Below are positions 1 through 7,636 of a stretch of DNA of 64,000 nucleotides, in pieces. This DNA is from Myxococcales bacterium. Lineage in GTDB: Bacteria; Myxococcota_A; Polyangia; Polyangiales; Polyangiaceae. Where the stretch lies: positions 124,001 to 188,000 of the forward strand of contig CAHJWM010000002.1 of assembly GCA_903642325.1 (NCBI GenBank). The letters are read 5' to 3'. The notes under the pieces are model-generated. The model did no database searches, had not been told where the DNA came from, and worked only from the letters and a program-made list of their open reading frames with translations. Position 1 is the stretch's first letter; each line of letters starts with the position of its first letter. A program made the position numbers and the translations under genes.

Positions 1-2
1 CG

Positions 3-533
3 GAGAAGATGATCGGCGCGTTGTGCCGCGCGAGCGACTCGGATCGCGCGCCCAAGTTCGCTCGTGCCGTGACCGCGCTCGGAGCCAAGTGCGGCATGAT
101 GGATCTGGACGACGGTCCGGAACAACTACCGCTAGACCGCGGCGCCCTTCGCAACGCGCTCCGCTCTCTAATCGGTGAGCGAGGGTTCGATCTCGTGATC
201 ACGCACTCGCCGCGTGGTGAGTACACGCGCCATGTCAGACACGAAGAAGTGGGCGCCGCCGTGCTCGAAATGTGGAGGGATGGCGAGCTGCGCGCGAACG
301 AGCTTTGGCTGTTCGCGTATGAAGATGGCCAGCGCAGTCATTTGCCGCGTGCCGTGTCGACGGCTGACCTCACGCTCGATCTGCCTGATGAACTTTGGTC
401 TCAGAAGGCGCGCCTGATCACGGACGTGTACGGGTTTGCCAGCGAAAGCTGGGAAGCGCGTGTCACGCCGCGCCGCGAGGCTTTTTGGCGCGTGACTTCG
501 ACGAGTGACGCGCTGGCACGTCTCGACGATTGA
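3..533 (+). CDS. PIG-L (LmbE-like) family deacetylase, 5' end outside window
   Basis: C-terminal part of a PIG-L/LmbE-like zinc deacetylase, a family that removes N-acetyl groups from GlcNAc-containing conjugates or small molecules. The frame is open back to the window edge, so the ATG at 9 is probably internal and the N-terminal AHPDDE zinc motif lies outside. Visible are the DLDDGPEQ segment and the conserved THSPRGEYTRHVRHEEV block, whose histidines match the third metal/catalytic region. The substrate cannot be told. Family call is fairly sure; the start is not in the window. Confidence 0.7.
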   Translation, partial: EKMIGALCRASDSDRAPKFARAVTALGAKCGMMDLDDGPEQLPLDRGALRNALRSLIGERGFDLVITHSPRGEYTRHVRHEEVGAAVLEMWRDGELRANELWLFAYEDGQRSHLPRAVSTADLTLDLPDELWSQKARLITDVYGFASESWEARVTPRREAFWRVTSTSDALARLDD

Positions 534-863
534 CGGCGCGCCTAACACGCGCTCGAGGGCGTCCACCAATACTCAATCACGGTCATGCGCCGCTTGCCCG
601 CCGGGCGCGGCCTCACCGGCAATGCGAACTTGCAAACGCGTCAAGTGTGCGGCGACGCAGAGGCCGCCGGCCTATTGCCGTACACGCCTTGACAGGAGCA
701 AACGTACGCCGGCACGTAGCAATCGGCCTCAGTGAGCGTCGGCGCACGAGGTATTACCTTCGGAAGTCGCGCGTTGGCTCAGTTCGGCGGGAAATACCAC
801 TCGGATCCGCGTTGCTTGCGCTGGCATTGAGTTTGCTGAGGCGTGCGCAGGAGAATCAAGACT
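534..863. other. Intergenic stretch without a recognisable gene
   Basis: About 330 bases between the PIG-L gene and the hemerythrin gene. Open frames exist on both strands but are Arg/Ala-rich and match nothing I recognise. A TTGACA hexamer lies at 689-694, but I see no convincing -10 box at the right distance. Confidence 0.4.
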
Positions 864-1469
864 ATGAATACTAAGAAGAAGACGCGCGGCGCCGGCGGCA
901 CGGTCAAGCGCACCGTCCGGTTGCTGAAAGATGCCTTTTCTGGCGAGGAAACAGCGATCGATTTGCTGAAGGCCCAGCACGAGGAAGTGGCCGCGCTGTT
1001 CAAGAAGATCGAAAAAACCAGCGCGCGCGCCCAGAAGACCAAGCTGTTCGACGAGATGGCATCCAAGCTCGCTGGCCATGACGCGATCGAACGCGAGCTA
1101 TTTTACCCCGCGTGCGAAAAGGCCATGGGCATGACGGACCTTCTTGGCGAAGCCCTCGTGGAGCACGGCATCGTCGAATTCAGTATTTACCAGGCTGACC
1201 AGGCGCGCCAGGGCAAAGACTTTCAGTTCAAATGCACCGTGCTGAGCGAGATCGTCGAGCACCACGTGAAAGAGGAAGAGGAAGAGTTCTTCCCCAAGGT
1301 CGAAAAGGCCATTGGCAAGGACAAGCTCGTGGAGCTTGGTGCACGCATGAAAGAGCGCTTCGAAGAGAGTCAGGCCGAGGACTATCGAGCGGCGGTACAA
1401 AATAACTTGAAGCAAGTCTTCGCCGGGGCGCTCAAACCGGCGAAGAAGGTCAAACCTACGGCTGCGTGA
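864..1469 (+). CDS. Hemerythrin HHE domain-containing protein
   Basis: Predicted 201-residue cytoplasmic protein with a Lys/Arg-rich N-terminus followed by a hemerythrin-like four-helix bundle (about residues 30-165). Likely metal ligands are the His in LLKAQHEE, the His in KLAGHDAIERELFYP, the His in VEHGIVEF and the His/Glu set in EIVEHHVKEEEEEFFP. Such proteins bind a diiron centre and sense or buffer oxygen, NO or iron; the exact role is unknown. I chose the ATG at 864 over the longer frame from 843 because AGGAGA at 849-854 is well placed. It stands alone between convergent or unrelated neighbours. Confidence 0.85.
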   Translation: MNTKKKTRGAGGTVKRTVRLLKDAFSGEETAIDLLKAQHEEVAALFKKIEKTSARAQKTKLFDEMASKLAGHDAIERELFYPACEKAMGMTDLLGEALVEHGIVEFSIYQADQARQGKDFQFKCTVLSEIVEHHVKEEEEEFFPKVEKAIGKDKLVELGARMKERFEESQAEDYRAAVQNNLKQVFAGALKPAKKVKPTAA

Positions 1470-1531
1470 AAGCGAATTGGGGCGGTGATGTGATCGTGGC
1501 GGAGAACGGTCACCCGCCCCATGTCGTCACT

Positions 1532-2509
1532 CTAGAGCTCGTCGGCTCGCTCTCGTCGCGCTCGCTTGACTCGGCTAAAAGCGCCGAGCTCTGGCCGCAT
1601 TACGAACTGCCACAGCGTGTTGGTCCACGAGCGGTGGTGGTAAAGGTCGTCGTAATACTCCGGCGCGATGGCTCGCACCGATGCTAGTCGCGAGCCCGGA
1701 ATGTACGGGAAATCGTGGTGCTCGTTGTGGTAGCCCACGTTGAAGGTGAGCCGGTTCAGCGGTCCGTAGTACGAATAGGTTTCCTGCCCCTTCCGGAACA
1801 CGTAGTGTTCGGAGACGTAATGGCCCGCGACGGGGTGGAGCCCCATGACGATCAGCGAGCTGATGGGCAAATAAGCGAGCGCGCGCGGGCCCCAAAAGTA
1901 AAGGACCAGCGCGTCGAAGACGAGCTGTAGCGCCAGATTAAGGAGCTCAGCCGCACTCGGCCGTTTGGGGTGGACGAATAGCGGCCGCAAAGCGTAGGCA
2001 AAGCCCTGCACCAGTAGCCACAGCAGCTTTGACAACGGTCCGCTGAGAGCGCGGCCCTCGCGCTCAGTAGGCAGATCGGTGTCCGTGCCGGCCTCGCCCT
2101 GATGAACGTGATGCAACAAATGGTAGTAGCGGAAGGTTTCGGCCACCGGCACGCCTACTGGCAGATTGATTAAAACTGCGAAAATGCGGTTTTGCCACGG
2201 CTTGCGGAAGGCCAGGTTATGGCTCAGCTCGTGGATGGCCAGCAGCAGCGCCTGATTCAACACGCCTCCCAAGGCGTACGCCGTGAGTACCACCGCCCAC
2301 CAGGGCTCGCCGCGCACTAAATACGCTGCAGTCAACTGCGCCGCTACGATCAGGATGCACACGTATTTGGTTCGCGGGCACGGACCGTACAGCGCTTTGA
2401 CCTCTGGATACTTATGCAGCATCTCTCGGCGCCGCTGCGCGTGCGGCTCACGTTCCGTCGACCACGCAAAGCCCGCGTGAGAAGAGTCCTTCGCCCGATT
2501 GGCGTTCAT
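1532..2509 (-). CDS. Sphingolipid delta-4 desaturase (DEGS1-like) fatty acid desaturase
   Basis: A 325-residue integral membrane diiron desaturase that closely resembles eukaryotic dihydroceramide delta-4 desaturase (DES1/DEGS1). The N-terminal EPHAQRRREMLHKYPEVKAL segment matches the DEGS signature, and the three histidine boxes HELSH, HLLHH and NEHHD are intact. The run YYGPLNRLTFNVGYHNEHHD is almost the same as I recall from animal enzymes, and hydrophobic segments flank the boxes. The expected reaction is O2-dependent introduction of a trans double bond at C4 of a (dihydro)sphingoid base. It is the last minus-strand gene after the DprE-like block, separated by 137 bases holding a palindrome at 2512-2526. 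Product identity is strong; the true substrate in a bacterium is inference. Confidence 0.9.
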   Translation of the reverse strand: MNANRAKDSSHAGFAWSTEREPHAQRRREMLHKYPEVKALYGPCPRTKYVCILIVAAQLTAAYLVRGEPWWAVVLTAYALGGVLNQALLLAIHELSHNLAFRKPWQNRIFAVLINLPVGVPVAETFRYYHLLHHVHQGEAGTDTDLPTEREGRALSGPLSKLLWLLVQGFAYALRPLFVHPKRPSAAELLNLALQLVFDALVLYFWGPRALAYLPISSLIVMGLHPVAGHYVSEHYVFRKGQETYSYYGPLNRLTFNVGYHNEHHDFPYIPGSRLASVRAIAPEYYDDLYHHRSWTNTLWQFVMRPELGAFSRVKRARRERADEL

Positions 2510-2511
2510 CT

Positions 2512-2526
2512 TGTGAGTATCTCACA
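2512..2526. promoter_or_regulatory. 15-bp perfect palindrome abutting the desaturase start
   Basis: TGTGAG, a 3-base centre, then CTCACA forms an exact inverted repeat that ends 2 bases before the desaturase ATG on the minus strand, covering the ribosome-binding region. It could be an operator for a dimeric repressor or an RNA hairpin that hides the start. Function is inferred. Confidence 0.4.
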
Positions 2527-2646
2527 GCCGCGAGCGGGCGGCGATTGCACCAATTTCAACCCATCTGCACCCGCTCTTGCGCTGAAGACGGATAGAAAGC
2601 TTATCGTCACGCTAACCGGGTAGGGTCGGGAAAGTTTCACCTCGCG

Positions 2647-3408
2647 TCAGCGGCCGGACAAGAACGGCAAACGCTGGAACAACCACTCCGGCGTGTTTCT
2701 GACGAGCGGCATGACCACTGCCCAGAACGACGGCACGTAGACTTCAGGCACGCACGCATCCAGCGCGCGAACGATCGAACGCGCAACCGACTGGGGCTGC
2801 CCAAACAGGGCATGCTTCGCATGGTCACGGGTCATGGGTGTGTCGACGGGGCCGAGCTTCAGCGTCGTGACTGCGACGCCAGCCGCATGGAGCCGAGTAC
2901 GGAGCCCCTGCAAATACACGTTGAGCGCGCCTTTGGCGGCACCATACGTGTAATTGCGCGGCCGACCGCGATCACCCGCGACCGAGGTAATGACGCCGAT
3001 ACGGCCTTGCCGCGTCACTTCCAAGTGATTCGCGAGCGGAATCAGCAGCGAGACGACGCTGCTGAAGTTCACGCGCAGGGTGTGCTCGGCTTGCTCGAAG
3101 CCGCGTTCGCTGGCCAACTGATCGCCGAGATCACCGTGAGCGATCAGGACTAAATCGACCTTTCCGAGCGTGGCGATCGCCTTCTGGACGGTGGCCGCGT
3201 TTGCCTCGAGCTGTCCGAAGTCTGCGAGCTGGACGGTCACGGTGGCGCAGGCGCCCGAGCAACGTCGCGCAACTTCCGCCAGCTTGTCCGCGTTGCGCGC
3301 CACCAAGTGCAGGCGTTCGGCCCGCGCTGCGTAGAGCACCGAGACCTCGGCGGCGATGGCTGAGGTGGCTCCGAAGACGAGGACCTGTTTTGGTGCGGCG
3401 GCGACCAT
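2647..3408 (-). CDS. SDR family reductase, DprE2-like (second copy)
   Basis: A 253-residue short-chain dehydrogenase. The Rossmann motif is VFGATSAIAAEV near the N-terminus, and the active site has the Tyr-Lys pair in NYTYGAAKGALNVY with a Ser in VITSVAGDRGR. The C-terminal VPSFWAVVMPLVRNTPEWLF resembles the membrane-leaning tail of DprE2, the reductase that converts the 2-keto intermediate made by DprE1 into the arabino epimer. It starts 1 base after the stop of the similar SDR upstream, so the two are translationally linked. The pair probably arose by duplication. Family is sure; the substrate is inferred from context. Confidence 0.8.
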   Translation of the reverse strand: MVAAAPKQVLVFGATSAIAAEVSVLYAARAERLHLVARNADKLAEVARRCSGACATVTVQLADFGQLEANAATVQKAIATLGKVDLVLIAHGDLGDQLASERGFEQAEHTLRVNFSSVVSLLIPLANHLEVTRQGRIGVITSVAGDRGRPRNYTYGAAKGALNVYLQGLRTRLHAAGVAVTTLKLGPVDTPMTRDHAKHALFGQPQSVARSIVRALDACVPEVYVPSFWAVVMPLVRNTPEWLFQRLPFLSGR

Positions 3409-3409
3409 C

Positions 3410-4150
3410 TCAGAAGTTGATCTTACGCATCACGAAGCGTGGCAAAAGCTTGATCACGAACATCACCAACCGCCACATGCCGGGCGTGTAAACGACGGGC
3501 TGTCGCTTGTCCAACGCCCGCACGACGTCACGCGCCACTTGATCGGGCTCGCCCGCGAAGGGCGGCGGCTTCAGCCCGGCTGTCATGGCGGTCTTGACGA
3601 AGCCTGGCTTCACGCACACCACACTCAACCCGGCGGCGTGATACTTGTGATCCAGGGCCTCTAAATACACCGACAGGCCAGCCTTCGCCGATCCGTAAAT
3701 GGCCACGGGCTTGCGCCCGCGGTCGCCGGCGACCGATGAGAAGACCGCTAGCCGGCCGCCCCCACGTGCGAGCAGACGCTTTCGCACGTGCTCGCAAAAT
3801 ATTAGCGTGTGCGCATAGTCGAAGGTGACGAGCTTCTGGCATAGCTCGATGTCCGACTCCAGTGCTTCTTGCGACGCGAAGACCGCCGCTGTCACGACGA
3901 CTGTATCGAAGTCACCGAGCGCGGCGTCCGCCGCGTCAAGCGCTGCAGCAAAGCCCTCTGGCTTCGCGAGATCGCAGAGCGCGTAACCCACCTCCACCGC
4001 CGCGGTTTGGCGCGCCTTTAGATCCGCGGCGCTGCGCTGCAGCTCCGCCTCGTCATTAGCCAATAGAAAGACCGCGTCGCCGCGTTCCGCCAAGCGCCGC
4101 GCAACGGCGCGCCCCATCCCGCTCGTGCCACCGAAAACGATTGCTTTCAT
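3410..4150 (-). CDS. SDR family reductase, DprE2-like
   Basis: A 246-residue NAD(P)-dependent SDR with N-terminal VFGGTSGMGRAVA and active-site VFSSVAGDRGR...AIYGSAKAG (Ser, Tyr, Lys). Its C-terminus (PGMWRLVMFVIKLLPRFVMR) matches the end of mycobacterial DprE2 in layout. Its ATG overlaps the DprE1-like stop as ATGA. In the known pathway DprE1 oxidises C2 of polyprenyl-phosphoryl ribose and DprE2 reduces the ketone to give the arabinose epimer. Here a similar two-step epimerisation is likely on an unknown glycolipid. Confidence 0.82.
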   Translation of the reverse strand: MKAIVFGGTSGMGRAVARRLAERGDAVFLLANDEAELQRSAADLKARQTAAVEVGYALCDLAKPEGFAAALDAADAALGDFDTVVVTAAVFASQEALESDIELCQKLVTFDYAHTLIFCEHVRKRLLARGGGRLAVFSSVAGDRGRKPVAIYGSAKAGLSVYLEALDHKYHAAGLSVVCVKPGFVKTAMTAGLKPPPFAGEPDQVARDVVRALDKRQPVVYTPGMWRLVMFVIKLLPRFVMRKINF

Positions 4151-5532
4151 ACCTTGTCGCCAAAGAGTCGTACTGACTGCGCGCTACGCAGTCGGTGCCT
4201 GGGATCCCACTTTTCGCGCAAGCTTAGGAACGTGGCTAAACGTGGCTCCATGGCCCGGAAATGCTCGGCGCGCGTGAAGCGATCCTTCGACAAATAGATG
4301 CGGCCTTTAGCCGCGATCACGAACTCGTTCAAGCGATCGATGATGCGCTGAAGGTCGGGGGCCATGGCCATGTCCACCGCGATGGACGTACCTTCCAATG
4401 GAAACGACAGCACTCCTCTGCCTTCCGGACCGCAGTCTTTGATCACGCACAGCGGTGAAGCACCGCCAAGCCTGGTCAAGAGCTGCATGAAGTCACGCAC
4501 CGCAGGGGCGCCGGCAGCACGCGGCAGCACGCACTGATATTGAGTGAAGCCGCGCGAGCCGTAGGCCCGGTTCCAATCCAAGATTGCGTCGAGCGGATAG
4601 AAAAAGGGATCCGGCGCAACGATGCCTGCGCGGCGTCGGCGCACGTGGCGCCAATAGTACGCCATATTGAATAGCTTCGCGGTCACGCGATTCAGCGCAA
4701 AATTGGGCAGATCAGCGGGGAAAGACTTTTTCTTCGCCTCCACCGGCGGCGTGGACGGGGCTTCTTCGTGAGTGGCCCAACGCCCTGCCATCATGATCCC
4801 GCGACCCATGGATTGGCCGCGGCTCAGGCAATCGATCCAACCCATGGACATAGGAAATGCTGCGGCGGCACGCCCGAGCGAGCCCAAAAACTCATCGACG
4901 CCTGGAACGCGTTCGCTTTCCATCCAAAGCCAAGGGCTGCTGATGCGGTGGAATGCGAACTCGACCTCGAGGACATGACCCAGGAGGCCCATACCGCCGA
5001 TGGTTCCGTAAAACAGATCCGCGTATTGGGTGGGCGAACACTCGACCACGCTGTCGTCCGCTAGGCGCAGGCGGAGCCAGCGGACATGCGCGCCAAAGCA
5101 GCCGTCGATATGATGATTTTTTCCATGCACATCACTGGCCACCATGCCGCCGAGCGTGACGTACTTGGTGCCCGGGGTGACCGGCGTGAACCAGCCCCGC
5201 GGGATGAACAGACGATTCATCTCCGCCAGGCTCAAGCCCGCTTCTGCGCGGATTACGCCTGTTTTTTCATCGAAGGCGACGATACGGTTGGCAAGCCGGG
5301 TCCCCACGACGCGGTCGGCGGCGCTGGCGGGCAAAGACGAATCGCCATACGAGCGACCTAAGCCCCGCGAGAGGCGTGCGCCCAGCGTGGCTCGCTCCAG
5401 CGTCTCGCTCAAGAGCTCTTCGCCCGCCGCCGGGATACGCCCCCAGCCAGCGAGCTGCGGCTGGGCGATACCCGGCCGGGCATCTGCGACCTCTGGAGAG
5501 AGCTCGAGCGTCGCGGGCGGCCGACCAGTCAC
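4147..5532 (-). CDS. FAD-binding oxidase, DprE1-like
   Basis: FAD-dependent oxidase of the VAO/PCMH fold that closely follows mycobacterial DprE1 (decaprenylphosphoryl-beta-D-ribose 2'-oxidase). Visible motifs are RGLGRSYGDSS (FAD binding), VTPGTKYVTLGGMVASDVHG followed by KNHH (His near the flavin), FYPLDAILDWNRAYG and KDRFTRAEHF near the end. At the position of the benzothiazinone-target Cys387 of DprE1 (NICVDF) this protein reads SIAVDM, so Ala replaces Cys. A GTG at 5532 gives 461 residues and fits the family N-terminus. A GTG at 5601 is also open but would overlap the PHP gene by 31 bases. It heads the two DprE2-like genes by ATGA overlap. Confidence 0.85.
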   Translation of the reverse strand: MTGRPPATLELSPEVADARPGIAQPQLAGWGRIPAAGEELLSETLERATLGARLSRGLGRSYGDSSLPASAADRVVGTRLANRIVAFDEKTGVIRAEAGLSLAEMNRLFIPRGWFTPVTPGTKYVTLGGMVASDVHGKNHHIDGCFGAHVRWLRLRLADDSVVECSPTQYADLFYGTIGGMGLLGHVLEVEFAFHRISSPWLWMESERVPGVDEFLGSLGRAAAAFPMSMGWIDCLSRGQSMGRGIMMAGRWATHEEAPSTPPVEAKKKSFPADLPNFALNRVTAKLFNMAYYWRHVRRRRAGIVAPDPFFYPLDAILDWNRAYGSRGFTQYQCVLPRAAGAPAVRDFMQLLTRLGGASPLCVIKDCGPEGRGVLSFPLEGTSIAVDMAMAPDLQRIIDRLNEFVIAAKGRIYLSKDRFTRAEHFRAMEPRLATFLSLREKWDPRHRLRSAQSVRLFGDKV

Positions 5533-5570
5533 GCGAAACGGTATGCCGGAACCCGAGCACCGGCAAGCGG

Positions 5571-6644
5571 TCAGTTCGATACGCGTACCGCCGGGGTCCA
5601 CGCGCGCCTGCCGTCTGGGAGCTCGACACGCGCGCGAACATAACCCTCGTCACCGCGAGCTCGATAAACCGCCGGCCCATCGCCTGCCTCGAGGCGCGCA
5701 AGTTCTCGGCCACCAGCGCCGATAAAGACCACGATCGCCTGCGCCTGCGCCTGAGCTGGCACGGGCTCTACTTCGTAGCGTTGATCGCGAACCGAGACCC
5801 GCTGTAAATCGATACCGGTGGAAGCGTAAAGGTCTCCGAGCGCGAGGGCCGCGCAGATCGGCGCCGGATCCGTTAGCTCACCAAAGGTCGCAATCCAAGC
5901 GCGGCCGGGGGTTGCCGGCGGGTCGCTCGATACGTCGATGTGGTGCTCGTCGTCAACGCCGACGCCCATGAAGTCGGCACCGGAGGAGAGCGCGATGTCC
6001 CAGAGCGATTCGTGTGACGGATGCGTTGCGTCGCCCGCTGAGTGCACGTATGGATGCCCGCTCGCGATTTCTAGCAATGCGGCGTCGCGCGCGTCGGTAA
6101 CGTCGGCCGCGGACAACCCCCAATCGAAGTTTGGATGGTTGACGATGGCGACGCCGCCCTGTGCTCGCACTTGGCTGATGGCGGTAGACAAAGCCGCTGC
6201 CGCGCTGCCGAACGCCCCGCCGGGAATGCGGGTGTGCGTGCAGAGCGCGTTCACGTGAACTTGCCGGCCATTGCCGGTCATGGTGATCTCCTCGCCTGAG
6301 ATCAGCACGAATCCCGGCTCTTGTAAGGAAGCGTAACGAGCGGGGTTCGACTGAATGTTGTGATCGGTCAGCGCCAGGAATTGATAGCCGTGACTGCGGT
6401 ACCAAGCGATGGTTTGCTCGGGGCTGCTGCCGCCGTCGCTCAGCGTGGTGTGGGTGTGAACGTTGCCCTTCTGAAAGTGACTCACGTCGAAGCTGCGTAA
6501 AAAATGAGGATGAGCAGCGGCTCCCTGTGTGGATGCGCTACGCGCAGGCGGCTCGACTTGCGCACCCAAGCCCAGGCCACTCAGCAAGCAGACCGCGCTA
6601 ATCAGAATCGAAACGATTCCTCGGCGGTGTGAAACGAACGGCAT
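5571..6644 (-). CDS. Secreted PHP-domain (CehA/McbA-type) metallohydrolase
   Basis: A 357-residue protein with a hydrophobic signal peptide (SILISAVCLLSGLGLGAQV) followed by a PHP phosphoesterase-like domain. Metal-binding motifs are GNVHTHTTLSDGG, LALTDHN, GEEITM, IVNHPN and the final DDEHHID. The C-terminal part (about 270-357) looks like a small beta domain common in this group. It is likely an envelope-localised hydrolase, substrate unknown. It lies directly upstream of the DprE1-like gene on the same strand and may be cotranscribed. The start ATG faces away from the hydroxylase gene. Confidence 0.75.
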   Translation of the reverse strand: MPFVSHRRGIVSILISAVCLLSGLGLGAQVEPPARSASTQGAAAHPHFLRSFDVSHFQKGNVHTHTTLSDGGSSPEQTIAWYRSHGYQFLALTDHNIQSNPARYASLQEPGFVLISGEEITMTGNGRQVHVNALCTHTRIPGGAFGSAAAALSTAISQVRAQGGVAIVNHPNFDWGLSAADVTDARDAALLEIASGHPYVHSAGDATHPSHESLWDIALSSGADFMGVGVDDEHHIDVSSDPPATPGRAWIATFGELTDPAPICAALALGDLYASTGIDLQRVSVRDQRYEVEPVPAQAQAQAIVVFIGAGGRELARLEAGDGPAVYRARGDEGYVRARVELPDGRRAWTPAVRVSN

Positions 6645-6847
6645 TTGCGTGGGGCGGAGCTAGCGAGCGAAGGCCGATGAACGGTGTGCTCGACTATAGC
6701 GCCCCGGGCAAGAACCGCCCCCGGGTCCCCCCCGCGCGCGCCCGAGCGGGGTCTGGCTTGACCGTATTCGTGTTAAACTTCCCAGAGATTGCTCGTGATG
6801 GGCACGAGCATCGTTTGCCACGATCCGCCCTTGCTGAGCGTTCCCCT

Positions 6848-7495
6848 GTGAACTTGACGATCATTAGCAGGTTGCTCACCCCTGACCTTCTCAGCCAAAT
6901 CACCGCCAGGCTGGCCTCCGCCCCGTGGGTAGACGGCCTACAAACGGCCGGCCCCGTTGCGTCCAAGGTCAAACGGAATATCCAGGTGGAGGCCACGAGC
7001 CCGGAGGCCCTAGAGCTCGGCGAGCTGATAAAAAAGACGCTCCTTACCAACGATAGGTTTCCGCCGCTCGCCCTGCCACGGCGCATGACGCCCATCCTGT
7101 TCAGCCGTTATGAGGTAGGCATGGAGTACGGAGCTCACACGGACGACGCCGTGCGCAGCCGCGACGGGCTGCGCACGGATTTGGCCGCCACTCTGTTCCT
7201 GTCCGAACCCGATACTTACGATGGCGGGGAGCTCGTCGTGAACGGGAATAAGGTCAAGCCGGCGGCTGGTGATTTGGTGCTCTATCCAGCGACGACGATT
7301 CACCGCGTCGCGCCGGTAACGCGCGGAGCGCGTGTCGCGGCCATATTTTGGGTGCAGAGCTTGGTGCGCAGCTCCGAGCAGCGTGAGCTCTTACTGACGT
7401 TGCACGGCGTGCTGGCACGTTTGGGTGATCACCCCGCGGCGCTCAGCGTTTCCTCGGTTCAACAGAATCTGCTGCGCATGTGGGCGGAGCCGTAA
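6848..7495 (+). CDS. Fe(II)/2-oxoglutarate-dependent PKHD-type hydroxylase (YbiX/PiuC family)
   Basis: A 215-residue protein close in length to E. coli YbiX and Pseudomonas PiuC (about 225). The jelly-roll iron site is the HxD in YGAHTDDAVR and the His in TTIHRVAPVTRGARV, with the Arg that binds 2-oxoglutarate. TDLAATLFLSEPDTYDGGEL is a family hallmark. PiuC-type enzymes sit beside TonB siderophore receptors elsewhere; none is here. The frame is open from 6629, but homology begins at the GTG at 6848 (MNLTIISRLL), so I use that start; its Shine-Dalgarno sequence is weak. Confidence 0.85.
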   Translation: MNLTIISRLLTPDLLSQITARLASAPWVDGLQTAGPVASKVKRNIQVEATSPEALELGELIKKTLLTNDRFPPLALPRRMTPILFSRYEVGMEYGAHTDDAVRSRDGLRTDLAATLFLSEPDTYDGGELVVNGNKVKPAAGDLVLYPATTIHRVAPVTRGARVAAIFWVQSLVRSSEQRELLLTLHGVLARLGDHPAALSVSSVQQNLLRMWAEP

Positions 7496-7498
7496 AGC

Positions 7499-7636
7499 TC
7501 AGGGCCACACGCCGTCTAGTGCGGTGATGCCGGGGGCGCCGTTGTACAGCCAATCGAGCAAGACGTTTTTGCAGCTGATGGCGTTGATTGCCGCGCAACC
7601 GGTGGTGGCAAACGACCCCGACGACGACGCGTACAT
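7499..7636 (-). CDS. Small 45-residue ORF coupled to the VCBS gene
   Basis: Too short for ordinary gene callers. Reading the minus strand, the VCBS gene ends TGA and the very next codon is ATG (7636-7634). From there 45 codons run to TGA at 7499-7501. Codon third positions are mostly G/C as in real genes of this genome. The product begins MYASSSGSFATTGCAAINAI, has two Cys, and ends with LDGVWP. It could be a translationally coupled small protein or the preserved tail of a larger protein. I recognise no family. Confidence 0.45.
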   Translation of the reverse strand: MYASSSGSFATTGCAAINAISCKNVLLDWLYNGAPGITALDGVWP

